In this document: positions 41,023 to 49,700 of the stretch, piece after piece
Numbering within the stretch: the first letter of the stretch is position 1
Layout: every line of letters begins with the position of its first letter
Notes under the pieces: generated by a model
Databases searched by the model: none
What the model saw: the letters and a program-made list of their open reading frames with translations, nothing else
Told to the model about the DNA's origin: nothing
Program-made: the position numbers and the translations under genes
From: Vibrio sinensis
GTDB lineage: Bacteria > Pseudomonadota > Gammaproteobacteria > Enterobacterales > Vibrionaceae
Assembly (NCBI RefSeq): GCF_003605645.1
Contig: NZ_QVMU01000003.1
Span: forward strand, 186,001 to 250,000
Reading direction: 5' to 3'
Length of the DNA: 64,000 nt

Positions 41023-41904
41023 ATGAACTTGACTACACTCCCAGCTTTAACCGTACTGTCTGACAACGTTACTATTGTTGAGCAAGACCAAGTTAAAATT
41101 GTTCGCATCATCCATGACAAAGCAACCGCTGGAATTGCTTTACATGGCGGTCACGTTGTCTCCTACCAACCAGCTGGTCAGCAAGATTTGATCTGGATGA
41201 GTGATAATGCCATCTTTGATGGAAAAGCAGCATTACGTGGTGGTATTCCGGTTTGTTGGCCTTGGTTTGGTCGCATTGCAGCCCCTGCACATGGCTTTGC
41301 TCGCACAGCAGAATGGGAACTAGTAGAACACCGTGAAAATGAACATGGTGTCATTGTTGTGCTTGGTTTACAGCCAAATGAAGCCACTTTTTCCGTTTGG
41401 CCACACCAATTTTCAGCCCGTTTGACTGTCGAAATTGGTGATTCTCTAAAAGTTACTCTTGAATGTGAAAACACCGATACCCAACCATGGGTATTTTCCG
41501 GCGCATTGCATACTTACCTTAATGTCGGTGATGTACGCGATATCAGTATGAGCGGCATGGGTAGCGATTATATTGACAGTTTACAAGGCGGCCAACTGGT
41601 TCAGGGTGGTGAGACTCTCACTCTGACCGATACAATTGATCGCATTTATACTAAGCCTGATGCCCTCATTAAGCTTAACGATCCAAAGTTAAACCGTACT
41701 CTATCAATTGAAAATCATGGTCATAACAGCGCGGTCCTTTGGAACCCTTGGCAACAAGGTGCACAAAGCATGAGTGATATGACTGACGATGGTTACCTAT
41801 CAATGATGTGTATTGAATCGACATTGCATGCCCTGCGCATTGAAGAGGGCAAAAACCTACAACCAGGTGAAGTCCACCAATTGATTACCGAGATTTCTGC
41901 ATAA
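41023..41904 (+). CDS. yeaD: D-hexose-6-phosphate mutarotase YeaD
   Basis: YeaD-type proteins are glucose-6-phosphate 1-epimerases of the galactose-mutarotase fold. The 293-residue product (ATG 41023, AAGGA upstream) has AGIALHGGHVVSYQPAGQQDLIWMS, the active-site GGIPVCWPWFGR and HGFART segments and NHGHNSAVLWNPW, and ends with the catalytic CIESTLHALRIEEG region. Its position right after gapA is the same as in E. coli and fits a role in sugar-phosphate metabolism. Confidence 0.94.
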   Translation: MNLTTLPALTVLSDNVTIVEQDQVKIVRIIHDKATAGIALHGGHVVSYQPAGQQDLIWMSDNAIFDGKAALRGGIPVCWPWFGRIAAPAHGFARTAEWELVEHRENEHGVIVVLGLQPNEATFSVWPHQFSARLTVEIGDSLKVTLECENTDTQPWVFSGALHTYLNVGDVRDISMSGMGSDYIDSLQGGQLVQGGETLTLTDTIDRIYTKPDALIKLNDPKLNRTLSIENHGHNSAVLWNPWQQGAQSMSDMTDDGYLSMMCIESTLHALRIEEGKNLQPGEVHQLITEISA

Positions 41905-41929
41905 CCGATGCCCGAATCCCGATAAACAG

Positions 41930-41954
41930 GAGCCAGAACTATTCTGGCTCTTTT
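41930..41954 (+). terminator. Terminator after yeaD
   Basis: GAGCCAGAA and TTCTGGCTC form a 9-bp stem with a CTA loop followed by TTTT. Confidence 0.86.
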
Positions 41955-42009
41955 GCTTGCTATTGATTCTTGATAGACTTTGCCGCCTATTTTTCTGTCC
42001 GAGTTCTTT

Positions 42010-42837
42010 ATGTCTTACTTGTGTCCCCTATGTCATCAGACACTCGCTTTTACCGAGCGTACTTTCCGATGCGAAAATAATCACGTCTTTGATTTAGCCA
42101 AAGAAGGCTACGTCAATTTGATGCCTGTACAGCATAAGCGCTCGAAAGATCCAGGTGATAGCAAAGAGATGATGCAAGCTCGACGTCGTTTTCTTGAAAA
42201 TGGTCATTATCAACCAATGCAACAACGTGTTGCTGAACTCTGCGCGCAAGGTATTGAAAGTGAAGAGTTTACTCTGCTCGATATCGGCTGTGGTGAGGGT
42301 TACTACACCAACGAAGTAGCTCAGCACGTTACCGCTAAAAGCCCAAATGCGCAGATATATGGTCTAGACATCGCTAAGATAGCGATTCGCTTTGCCGCTA
42401 AACGCTATGACAATTGCCAGTTCAGTGTCGCATCAAGCCACCGTCTTCCTTTCGCTACACAAAGCTTAAATACCATTTTGCGAATTTACGCTCCGTGTAA
42501 AGCTGAAGAATTGGAACGCTGTATCAAAGAAGATGGACTGGTTATTACAGTCACGCCTGCAGGCCGCCATCTGTACCAACTTAAAGAGCGTATTTATCAA
42601 GATGTCCAACTGCACAGTGAAGAACCTGAAACCATTGAAGGCTTCAGTCTCGTTCATCAAGAGCAATTGAACTACATGATGGATCTGACTGATGGCGACG
42701 GTTTTGATTTACTTCAGATGACACCATTTGCGTGGAAAGCGAGTGATGAACTCCGCGAGCAATTGAAGTCGGCTACACTGTTTCAATGTGAGGCTGACTT
42801 CATGTTGAGAATCTACCAAAAGAATGCTGCAAATTAA
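42010..42837 (+). CDS. rlmA: 23S rRNA (guanine745-N1)-methyltransferase RlmA
   Basis: RlmA methylates G745 of 23S rRNA. The 275-residue protein starts MSYLCPLCHQTL and has a zinc-binding N-terminal module (CPLC, then CENNH) followed by FDLAKEGYVNLMPVQHKRSKDPGDSKEM-like sequence, split here by family-typical residues. The SAM motif LLDIGCGEGYYTNEV is near residue 90. The ATG at 42010 was chosen because it gives the family start. It sits alone between yeaD and the ChaN-type gene. Confidence 0.94.
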   Translation: MSYLCPLCHQTLAFTERTFRCENNHVFDLAKEGYVNLMPVQHKRSKDPGDSKEMMQARRRFLENGHYQPMQQRVAELCAQGIESEEFTLLDIGCGEGYYTNEVAQHVTAKSPNAQIYGLDIAKIAIRFAAKRYDNCQFSVASSHRLPFATQSLNTILRIYAPCKAEELERCIKEDGLVITVTPAGRHLYQLKERIYQDVQLHSEEPETIEGFSLVHQEQLNYMMDLTDGDGFDLLQMTPFAWKASDELREQLKSATLFQCEADFMLRIYQKNAAN

Positions 42838-42839
42838 TA

Positions 42840-42858
42840 GATAATAATTCTTATTTGC
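42840..42858. promoter_or_regulatory. Possible Fur box upstream of the ChaN-type gene
   Basis: GATAATAATTCTTATTTGC matches the 19-bp Fur consensus GATAATGATAATCATTATC at 13 positions, with a perfect first half. It lies 52 bp before the start codon of a putative heme-binding lipoprotein, where iron control would make sense. Confidence 0.45.
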
Positions 42859-42872
42859 ATTGCACTTTAAGC

Positions 42873-42908
42873 AAGCCTCCATTATTCTGCGGTTCTTTAT
42901 GGAGGCTT
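42873..42908 (+). promoter_or_regulatory. Hairpin sequestering the ChaN-gene ribosome site
   Basis: AAGCCTCCAT (42873-42882) and ATGGAGGCTT (42899-42908) form a perfect 10-bp stem with a 16-nt loop. The 3' arm contains GGAGG (42901-42905), the ribosome site of the ATG at 42911. If the leader includes both arms, translation would be blocked unless the stem opens. Confidence 0.6.
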
Positions 42909-42910
42909 TC

Positions 42911-43876
42911 ATGCTTAAACTTTTCAGGCGTAACCATCTCATACGCCGACACTTCAACTTCAAAAGCACTCTCTCTGTTTTCATCTGCTTACTATTAAGC
43001 GCATGTACTTCGTCATCGCGCTCCGTAACACACTACTATGACTATCAACTCTATAGCCCACAAGGCGAGCCTATTGCTCTATCAGAACTTCCTAAGCGCC
43101 TTGTAGATGCAGACGTTATTCTTGTCGGAGAATGGCATACGCATTCCGCTATCCACCGCTTCCAGACCGATCTTTTTCAACAACTTCTCGACCAAAATCC
43201 CTCAGTAACACTTTCAATGGAACAGTTCGCTCGTGATAAACAATCGATCGTAAATGACTATTTAAAAGGGGATATTGGCGAGCAGACACTGATTAATCAA
43301 GCTAACGCGTGGCCAAATTACTCAAGCGACTATCGTGCATTGATCGAACTTGCCAAACAGCAGCAACAAGATGTGATTGCTGCCAACGCCCCGAAATCGA
43401 TTGTTCGGTGTATTGGACGTAAAGGGCTGGAGTATTTAGACAAAATTTCACCACAACAACGACTCAATGTGGCAAAAAACGTCGATATCGGCCCATCTGA
43501 TTACAAAGAGAAGTTTATGGCTTCAATGCACCACGGTTCGCCAGAGCAAACTGATCGTCAGTTTTCAGCTCAAGTGGCTTGGGATGAAACCATGGCAGAA
43601 AGCATCACGGATTACCTCAAAATACATCCGAATAAACAAGTACTGCATATCGCGGGGAAATTCCACGTAGAAGATGGATTGGGCATAAAAACTTCGATAC
43701 TCAGAAGAAACCCAAATCTTAAGGTAGCAGTGATTACACCTAAAACCGAAATTTCATCGTCGCTAGATTACCAATTACAAGTGCTTGCTCCTCCAATCCG
43801 TTACGTCAAAGCGGAAAATAGAATGCAAGCATATAAAGCGCTAGGACATAGAAATGCGGATCTTAGCTGTGAATAA
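42911..43876 (+). CDS. ChaN-family (DUF399) putative heme-binding lipoprotein
   Basis: ChaN lipoproteins of Campylobacter bind two hemes as a dimer. The product has 321 residues from the ATG at 42911, which has GGAGG five bases upstream; an ATG at 42899 would put that ribosome site inside the gene. The signal has a long basic start (LFRRNHLIRRHFNF), a hydrophobic core and lipobox LLSAC. The DUF399 domain shows VILVGEWHTHSAIHRFQTDL, SLSMEQFARDKQ, and VLHIAGKFHVEDGLG near the end. A Fur-like site upstream supports an iron-linked role. E. coli lacks a close equivalent. Confidence 0.87.
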   Translation: MLKLFRRNHLIRRHFNFKSTLSVFICLLLSACTSSSRSVTHYYDYQLYSPQGEPIALSELPKRLVDADVILVGEWHTHSAIHRFQTDLFQQLLDQNPSVTLSMEQFARDKQSIVNDYLKGDIGEQTLINQANAWPNYSSDYRALIELAKQQQQDVIAANAPKSIVRCIGRKGLEYLDKISPQQRLNVAKNVDIGPSDYKEKFMASMHHGSPEQTDRQFSAQVAWDETMAESITDYLKIHPNKQVLHIAGKFHVEDGLGIKTSILRRNPNLKVAVITPKTEISSSLDYQLQVLAPPIRYVKAENRMQAYKALGHRNADLSCE

Positions 43877-43927
43877 ATCTGTTTCCTTTTGTGATTTTGA
43901 CACTTATTTCAACTTCTAATTATTTAT

Positions 43928-43950
43928 GCGCTCTTTTGGGCGCGTTTTTT
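43928..43950 (+). terminator. Terminator after the ChaN-type gene
   Basis: GCGCTC and GGGCGC pair (one G-T) around TTTT and are followed by GTTTTTT. Confidence 0.84.
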
Positions 43951-43983
43951 GCTTATCTTTGCCTAAGTATTGTTATTGTACGA

Positions 43984-44074
43984 TACACCTAAGGAATGTG
44001 ATGCGTTAACAACATAGGTGTAACTTTAAGTGTGACGATATATTGATAAAAAATACGCATATTTCACACAAGTT
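43984..44074. repeat. Two consecutive inverted repeats upstream of the 114-residue gene
   Basis: TACACCTA (43984-43991) pairs with TAGGTGTA (44015-44022). Directly after, AACTT-TAA-GTGTGA (44022-44035) pairs with TCACACAAGTT (44064-44074) apart from the TAA bulge. They lie 50-140 bp before the start codon and could be operators or leader structure. Confidence 0.5.
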
Positions 44075-44124
44075 TTATCACTTGTGGTCGATATACTCTC
44101 TGAGGAAGAAGTAAGGAGAACATT

Positions 44125-44469
44125 ATGACGCCTATCGGTTTGGAATCAGCTAAGCTGTCCCAGAGCCCATCTATCAAGCCTCAAGCCACGAATAACGTTG
44201 CTGAAGCAAGCAGTCCGACACCGCTTAAAGTAGAACAAAACACGGTGACTCTTTCTGAAGAAGGTAAGGCCTTACTCAGTGCGCTTCAAGAGATTGAGCA
44301 TAATAGCAAAGCGGACAAAACCGTTTCCGACAAGGTGGAATCTTTTGCTCATGGAGCATTAGGTATGGATCACCCTGATACCATCGAAGAAGAAGATTCA
44401 TCCTATTCGGCTGGGCAATATCTTTCCGCAGCGGCAACGGTTGGTGGAATTTTATTAGCCTTAATTTAA
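44125..44469 (+). CDS. Small protein of unknown function with C-terminal membrane segment
   Basis: I do not recognise this 114-residue protein. The N-terminal third is rich in Ser, Pro, Ala and Thr and probably disordered (SQSPSIKPQATNNVAEASSP). The middle has a short helical motif VTLSEEGKALLSALQEIEH, then an acidic stretch (DTIEEEDSS). The last 20 residues (AGQYLSAAATVGGILLALI) could form a tail-anchoring membrane helix. TAAGGAG precedes the ATG at a good distance, so it is a real gene. It stands alone between the ChaN-type gene and the BCCT transporter. Confidence 0.78.
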   Translation: MTPIGLESAKLSQSPSIKPQATNNVAEASSPTPLKVEQNTVTLSEEGKALLSALQEIEHNSKADKTVSDKVESFAHGALGMDHPDTIEEEDSSYSAGQYLSAAATVGGILLALI

Positions 44470-44586
44470 TCGAATCCATTTTTCACACCTCATTACGTAA
44501 ATAAAAACTTTTTCCGTTACGACAAATAGGGTCATTTGTTGGCCTGTCACATTTGTTTCATAATGTTAAAAATTTTATTATGGATG

Positions 44587-46491
44587 ATGCTTACTGTGAA
44601 AAATTCGTTTTCACTGATTGATAAACCTACTTTTTTTGGTGCAATCGCCTTACTTCTTTCTATCGTTATTCCTCTCATTCTTTTCCCTGAACAAGGGGCA
44701 GATTGGATTGCTATCGCCAAAACATTCATGACCGACAAACTCGGTTTTCTCTATCTGGCTCTAGGGATCAGCGCCCTATTTTTCATGATTTACGTTATCT
44801 TCAGTGATATGGGTCAAATCAAACTTGGTGAAGCCGACGAGAAACCTGAATTTACCACTGCCTCATGGGCAGCCATGCTTTTCTGTGGCGGTATCGGCGC
44901 TAGTATTCTTTACTGGGGCTGTATTGAGTGGGCTTACTATTACCAATCACCACCATTTCAACTAGAACCTGGCAGTGAAGAAGCGGTTAGATGGGCAGCA
45001 ACCTATGGTATTTTCCACTGGGGTCCTATTGCTTGGTCAATCTATTTGATTCCAGCTCTTCCTATTGCTTACTTCTTCTATGTACGCAAACAACCTGTTC
45101 TCAAAGTTTCGAGTGCGTTAATGCCAGTATTAGGTGAAGAACGCAGTAAAGGTGCTTGGGGTAAAGTTGTCGATGTTCTATTTATCTTTGGTCTTTTAGG
45201 CGGCGCAGCGACCAGTTTAGGCCTCGCAGCACCACTGATTGGTGAAGGTCTTCACTATTTATTCGGTCTACCTAAAAACACGTTCAGCCAAGTACTCGTA
45301 TTGTTGGTGTGTACTGCTATATTCGCTTATTCATCTTACGCTGGCCTAGAGAAAGGCATCAAAATCCTCAGTAACATCAACTTTTGGGGTGCGATGGGGC
45401 TATTGGCGTTCGTATTAGCGGCAGGTCCAACTATTTTCATGCTAGAAACGGGCTTAGATTCCATCGGCCGCATGCTGTCTAATTTCTTTGTCATGGCAAC
45501 TTGGGCTGAACCATTCGGCGGCTATGGCTCGTTTGAAGATACCCACTTCCCACAAGATTGGACCATTTTCTACTGGGCATGGTGGTTAGTATTTGCACCA
45601 AGCATGGGACTATTTGTTGCTCGAATCTCTCGTGGTCGCACAATTAAACAGATGGTCGCAGGTTCTATTTTCTTCGGATCATTGGGCTGTTTCTTATTCT
45701 TTATGATTTTGGGTAACTACGGTTTATCTCTACAGTTATCTGGCGAACTCGATGTAGTAGGAATCCTCAATAGTGAGGGGGCGACCAAAGCTATATTCTC
45801 GATGCTTGAAGCTCTACCTATGGGGACAGCTGTTATCGCTGTGTTTACGGTACTTTGTATTATTTTTACCGCGACAACATTTGACTCTATTTCATACATT
45901 CTCGCGTCAGTAGTACAAAACAACGTCACTGAAGAGCCAATGCGCTGGAACCGTATGTTCTGGGCATTCACTCTATCATTCTTACCAACGGTATTAATGT
46001 TCATGGGTGGGTTGAGTACTCTACAAACGGCAGCGATCGTCGGTGGTTTACCTCTGCTTGGTATTTCTGTCATGCTGATGATCTCGGCGGTTCGTGCCAC
46101 CAGTCACGATTTACGTCATCAAGAAGATTACGTTGAGCCAACAATCAATATTGAAGATCTCCCAGATATTGACCCATGGTCAGCTGAGGGCATGGCATTA
46201 GCACGCTTTGAGCGTAGCCGCGATGCTGCGCAAGAAGCGGCTGAGCTTGAGCGTGAAGCTATGGCTGCTGTTATTAGTGTGAAGAAACGTATTCGAGCCT
46301 TTGCACTTGAGCACTCTCTGGATGAAGCTTTTGCCGATCATCATATTCCTCAAGACTTGCAAGAAGCCTTACAGGCCGCTTTAGGCAATGTAATGAAAGC
46401 ACAAGACAACAAACGCAATGCTTCAGAACAAGCCCAACTGGCGCGTATGGAATTTAATGAGTCCGTACTGGTAGCAAGTGCCGCCACTTAA
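44587..46491 (+). CDS. BCCT-family transporter (betaine/carnitine/choline type)
   Basis: BCCT transporters move trimethylammonium compounds with Na+ or H+, or by exchange. The roughly 634-residue protein has about 12 membrane helices and the family signature FYWAWWLVFAPSMGLFVARISRGRT near residue 330. The transport segment is CGGIGASILYWGCIEWAYYYQ; it lacks the GMGIG motif of the Na+-coupled betaine carriers and reads more like carnitine-type members, so the substrate is uncertain. A hydrophilic, helical C-terminal tail of about 120 residues (FERSRDAAQEAAELERE) follows. The start is uncertain among ATGs at 44563, 44584 and 44587; none has a strong ribosome site. Confidence 0.88.
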   Translation: MLTVKNSFSLIDKPTFFGAIALLLSIVIPLILFPEQGADWIAIAKTFMTDKLGFLYLALGISALFFMIYVIFSDMGQIKLGEADEKPEFTTASWAAMLFCGGIGASILYWGCIEWAYYYQSPPFQLEPGSEEAVRWAATYGIFHWGPIAWSIYLIPALPIAYFFYVRKQPVLKVSSALMPVLGEERSKGAWGKVVDVLFIFGLLGGAATSLGLAAPLIGEGLHYLFGLPKNTFSQVLVLLVCTAIFAYSSYAGLEKGIKILSNINFWGAMGLLAFVLAAGPTIFMLETGLDSIGRMLSNFFVMATWAEPFGGYGSFEDTHFPQDWTIFYWAWWLVFAPSMGLFVARISRGRTIKQMVAGSIFFGSLGCFLFFMILGNYGLSLQLSGELDVVGILNSEGATKAIFSMLEALPMGTAVIAVFTVLCIIFTATTFDSISYILASVVQNNVTEEPMRWNRMFWAFTLSFLPTVLMFMGGLSTLQTAAIVGGLPLLGISVMLMISAVRATSHDLRHQEDYVEPTINIEDLPDIDPWSAEGMALARFERSRDAAQEAAELEREAMAAVISVKKRIRAFALEHSLDEAFADHHIPQDLQEALQAALGNVMKAQDNKRNASEQAQLARMEFNESVLVASAAT

Positions 46492-46519
46492 TTGGCATAA
46501 CAAATCCTTCCATTAAGAC

Positions 46520-46547
46520 AAAACCCACCATTCGGTGGGTTTTTTTT
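46520..46547 (+). terminator. Terminator after the BCCT gene
   Basis: AAAACCCACC and GGTGGGTTTT pair around an ATTC tetraloop with eight T's. Confidence 0.93.
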
Positions 46548-46576
46548 GAGCAAGATTTAATTCATTCAATCTCTCG

Positions 46577-46699
46577 AGCTAAAGCAAGCCTGTCCGTATC
46601 ACATCAGCTGTTATTAGATAGTAAGTTTGGGGTACTGGTGTTAATGATTTTGACCAACACCCTCAGCACTTTAAATCAAACTATCTGACTTGCTTAGCT
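46577..46699 (+). repeat. 123-bp nested inverted-repeat element
   Basis: The outer arms AGCTAAAGCAAG (46577-46588) and CTTGCTTAGCT (46689-46699) pair with one bulge. Within them GATAG-TAAG-TTTG (46617-46629) pairs with CAAACTATC (46677-46685) apart from a 4-nt bulge, and GGTGTT (46637-46642) pairs with AACACC (46656-46661). The right end runs into a T-rich heptamer repeat. It could be a structured RNA or a repetitive element. Confidence 0.6.
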
Positions 46700-46725
46700 T
46701 TTTACTTTTTACTTTTTACTTTTTA
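46698..46725. repeat. Four tandem copies of CTTTTTA
   Basis: CTTTTTA is repeated exactly four times, with a partial fifth (CTTTA), ending two bases before the mscS-type stop codon. Such a tract can change copy number by slippage, but it is outside the coding sequence. Confidence 0.85.
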
Positions 46726-46727
46726 CT

Positions 46728-48404
46728 TTATTTAGCATCTTGCTGAACCATGTGTAAGTGAACATCCTGTTGAGGGAATGGAATTGAAATACCCTCTCGG
46801 TCAAACCTTAGTTTTACTTCTTTAGTGACATCCCAATACACATCCCAGTAATCCTCTGTTTTCACCCATGGTCGAACAATGAAATCAACGGAAGAGGTAT
46901 TCAGCGTATGTACCTTAATCATCGGCTCAGGTGTACGTAATACCGAGGGGTGAGAGGTGATAATATCGATTAGAACGGCTTCAGCTTGAAGCAAATCATC
47001 GCTGTATCCAATACCAAACACCATATCAACACGACGAATACGTTCATGAGTGACATTCTTGATAACATCTCCCCATATTTTACTGTTCGGCACAATGATG
47101 ATTTGGTTATCAAAGGTACGAATCGTGGTATTGACTAAGCTCATGTGGCTCACCTTGCCATCAACACCGCCAGCGTAGACAAAATCACCAACATCAAATG
47201 GACGATAAATCAGTAGCATCATACCCGCAGCGAAATTAGACAGTGTATCTTGCAACGCAAAACCAACAATCACCCCGGCAATACCGAAACCCGTCAGCAC
47301 CGGAGCTAAGTTCAGACCGATTTGCGATAGCCCGATTAAGATACCAATCACCCATACGATATTCCCCGACATCGAAACAAAAAAGTCCTGCATCAATTGG
47401 GAAAACTTCAGGTTTTTAGAGGTAACGGCTTTGGCAACGACCTTACGTGTCAATTTGGCAAGAGATCGAGCCACCAGCAAGATAAGAGCGAAAACAAACA
47501 GCTGGAATAATTGTTGTGGTGCGTTTTGGCCAATCCAATCGAACGCGGAATTGGACCAATGGCTCAATATGGAAAGGATCACCTTTGAATTGAGAATGTC
47601 GTGAGTAATATTCCCGGTCACTTCAAATATCAGACGCTTATATTCTGAGGTTTCAATTCCCATCTTATCAGCGATGGTGATCAATGAACGTAAACTGTCA
47701 GTTGCAATCCCTAAGCGTTGTTTAATGATTAACTGGCTTAGTTGTAAAGTCGCTTTCTCGGATTCTGGGCTAGCGGTAACTTGCTTATCAACAATACCTA
47801 CCTGTTGGTTAAAATATTCCACGGATGCCGACAGTAACCGCATTCGGCTTGCAACGAGATCACTTAATGTTGCTTCAGCAACTTTATCTTGAACTCCTAA
47901 CTGTTTTAACCAATTTAAGTTCTGCCAGCGCCCCTCGTATACCGAGTCTAGGTAATGCTGCAGCTCTTGATAGCTGTTAAGCAAAGAGAGTTTCTCATCA
48001 TCCTTGGCTGTATCAATCGCCTCATTCAATGCTTTGATTTTCTCTTCTAGATAAGCCGTCGCGCCTTCCGAATACTTCTGCTGAATTTTGACTTGAGCAA
48101 TCAGTTGCTTTTTAGGGATAACGTCACGCTTAATAGCAGAGGAGAGCTGCTCACGTAGTGCTTCATTTTTTTGGAATAGTTGTAACTGAATCGCATCTCG
48201 CTCATCACCGCTAGCTTGCTCTAAGCTTTCTGATAATTGTTTAATCTCGTTATTTACAGCAGCAATTGCTTGCTCCGTTTTACTTATTGATGGCGGTGAT
48301 TCTTGCTCTGCAAAAGCGCTTCCTGCAATAGAGATCGCCAGCGCAATCATCAATACAGTCACATAAGATTTAAAGTGATCATAAAATCGTGCGATAAACG
48401 TCAT
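46728..48404 (-). CDS. MscS-family mechanosensitive channel with periplasmic coiled-coil domain
   Basis: MscS channels release solutes on hypo-osmotic shock. The 558-residue product has a signal peptide ending AISIAGSAFA and a long helical, probably periplasmic region (about 30-270). Membrane helices follow, then the MscS core: VLTGFGIAGVIVGFALQDTLSNFAAGMMLLIYRPFDVGD, given here in parts, and the beta domain (NSKIWGDVIKNVTHERIRRVD). The last part is the alpha/beta vestibule. I chose the ATG at 48404, which begins the signal peptide, over an upstream in-frame start. The layout resembles MscK-like larger members but is shorter. Its neighbours include a BCCT carrier and aquaporin Z. Confidence 0.9.
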   Translation of the reverse strand: MTFIARFYDHFKSYVTVLMIALAISIAGSAFAEQESPPSISKTEQAIAAVNNEIKQLSESLEQASGDERDAIQLQLFQKNEALREQLSSAIKRDVIPKKQLIAQVKIQQKYSEGATAYLEEKIKALNEAIDTAKDDEKLSLLNSYQELQHYLDSVYEGRWQNLNWLKQLGVQDKVAEATLSDLVASRMRLLSASVEYFNQQVGIVDKQVTASPESEKATLQLSQLIIKQRLGIATDSLRSLITIADKMGIETSEYKRLIFEVTGNITHDILNSKVILSILSHWSNSAFDWIGQNAPQQLFQLFVFALILLVARSLAKLTRKVVAKAVTSKNLKFSQLMQDFFVSMSGNIVWVIGILIGLSQIGLNLAPVLTGFGIAGVIVGFALQDTLSNFAAGMMLLIYRPFDVGDFVYAGGVDGKVSHMSLVNTTIRTFDNQIIIVPNSKIWGDVIKNVTHERIRRVDMVFGIGYSDDLLQAEAVLIDIITSHPSVLRTPEPMIKVHTLNTSSVDFIVRPWVKTEDYWDVYWDVTKEVKLRFDREGISIPFPQQDVHLHMVQQDAK

Positions 48405-48608
48405 TTTACCTGTTCCTTCATTGGGTTGAGTGTAAATAACACTCACGAATGACTTAGTTTACACTGGCAGTACAAATAAAAATGTCAGATGCAGTTCAAT
48501 AACAATAGGTTATTTTTGACGCATAAGAGAAATACTGAAATTTGAGGACGCTTGAATTTAAAAAGAGGTGTGGGAGCGTGGGGAGTGAAGTATCAAACAA
48601 GAAAACAA

Positions 48609-48639
48609 AGACTTACTACTCAAGGTGAGTAGTAAGTCT
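48609..48639 (-). terminator. Terminator after ycgN
   Basis: AGACTTACTACTCA and TGAGTAGTAAGTCT form a perfect 14-bp stem with a 3-nt loop, followed on the minus strand by TTGTTTTC. Confidence 0.86.
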
Positions 48640-48650
48640 GCAAAGCTCAA

Positions 48651-49091
48651 TTAAGCGCGATTAGGATGATTCAAAATGTGGTCTTCCCAATTGACGACAT
48701 CGATTTCATACACGACTTTGTCACGAACACTTTCGCCAGCTTTGTGCATTTCAGACTTTGAGCCCGTAATTAGAGGGTGCCATTCTGGTAATGGTTCGCC
48801 AGCTGCCAATAATCGATAAGCACACGTATGTGGCAACCAATTAAAGTCATCAATATCCTCACGAGTGAGCTTGGTGCACTCCTCTCCTGAGGTAAAACGA
48901 TTTATATAATCTTTACAAGAACAAGTCTTACTGTTTAACCAACTACACGCAACGTTGGTGTAATAGATCTCATCAGTATCCTCATCCATCAGTTTATGTA
49001 AACAGCACTTACCACAGCCATCGCAGAGTCCTTCCCACTCTTCTTCTGTCATCTGTTCTAGTTTTTTACTTTGCCAATAGGGTGTGCTCAT
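48651..49091 (-). CDS. ycgN: YcgN-family cysteine-cluster protein (UPF0260)
   Basis: The 146-residue protein matches the YcgN family of the YkgJ-type cysteine-cluster group: [23 protein letters not shown] near residue 19, then [20 protein letters not shown] and the C-terminal [20 protein letters not shown]. The many cysteines suggest iron or zinc binding. No reaction is known. A second, smaller cysteine-cluster protein is encoded 600 bp away at 49701. Confidence 0.93.
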   Translation of the reverse strand: MSTPYWQSKKLEQMTEEEWEGLCDGCGKCCLHKLMDEDTDEIYYTNVACSWLNSKTCSCKDYINRFTSGEECTKLTREDIDDFNWLPHTCAYRLLAAGEPLPEWHPLITGSKSEMHKAGESVRDKVVYEIDVVNWEDHILNHPNRA

Positions 49092-49280
49092 AAACTCGTA
49101 CTACGTTATCGGGATAAGGGTGCGTTTTATACCGCTACCAAAAAAAAAGTGCAAGCCCACAGGATAAGTTTGTCTAAACCCTAACACCTCGTTACTCTAC
49201 TCGAAATCTCGTATCTTGAAGTCACTTATGTATAGCTGTTCTATTCTTATAAAGTGTTTTTCAACTTCAAAGGTAACAGC

Positions 49281-49532
49281 ATGGGCATCATTTCATGGAT
49301 CATACTCGGGTTAATCGCAGGTGCATTGGCAAAATGGCTAATGCCCGGCAATGATGGTGGTGGCTGGATCGCAACGATGGCTCTAGGTATTGGGGGCGCG
49401 TTTGTCGGCGGCTGGCTTGGAGGCTTTCTTGGTTTTGGTGGTGCCGATGGCATCAATATAGGTAGTATCATCACGGCGACGATTGGCGCTTTCGTTTTGT
49501 TGTTCATCTACAATCGTTTTTTAAGGGGCTAG
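49281..49532 (+). CDS. GlsB/YeaQ/YmgE-family small membrane protein
   Basis: The 83-residue hydrophobic protein has three predicted membrane helices and the glycine-rich pattern of the transglycosylase-associated family (PF04226): MGIISWIILGLIAGALAKWL, GGGWIATMALGIGGAFVGGW, and IGSIITATIGAFVLLFIY. Members are often stress-induced, but the molecular role is unknown. I chose the ATG at 49281; upstream in-frame codons lack a ribosome site. Confidence 0.87.
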   Translation: MGIISWIILGLIAGALAKWLMPGNDGGGWIATMALGIGGAFVGGWLGGFLGFGGADGINIGSIITATIGAFVLLFIYNRFLRG

Positions 49533-49700
49533 CCCCATTTACGCAGTATTATAGGGTGAAGCCATTAGGTTTCACCTGCCCCAACTCTCAGTTGTATTCT
49601 CTCTGTAGTAGCCGCTCTGAATAAGAGTTTTCTGCACAACACTTCCATTCTCAAACAAAATACTGATAATAGCCTCCTTATTTTTTCAAGAGGCTTCATT

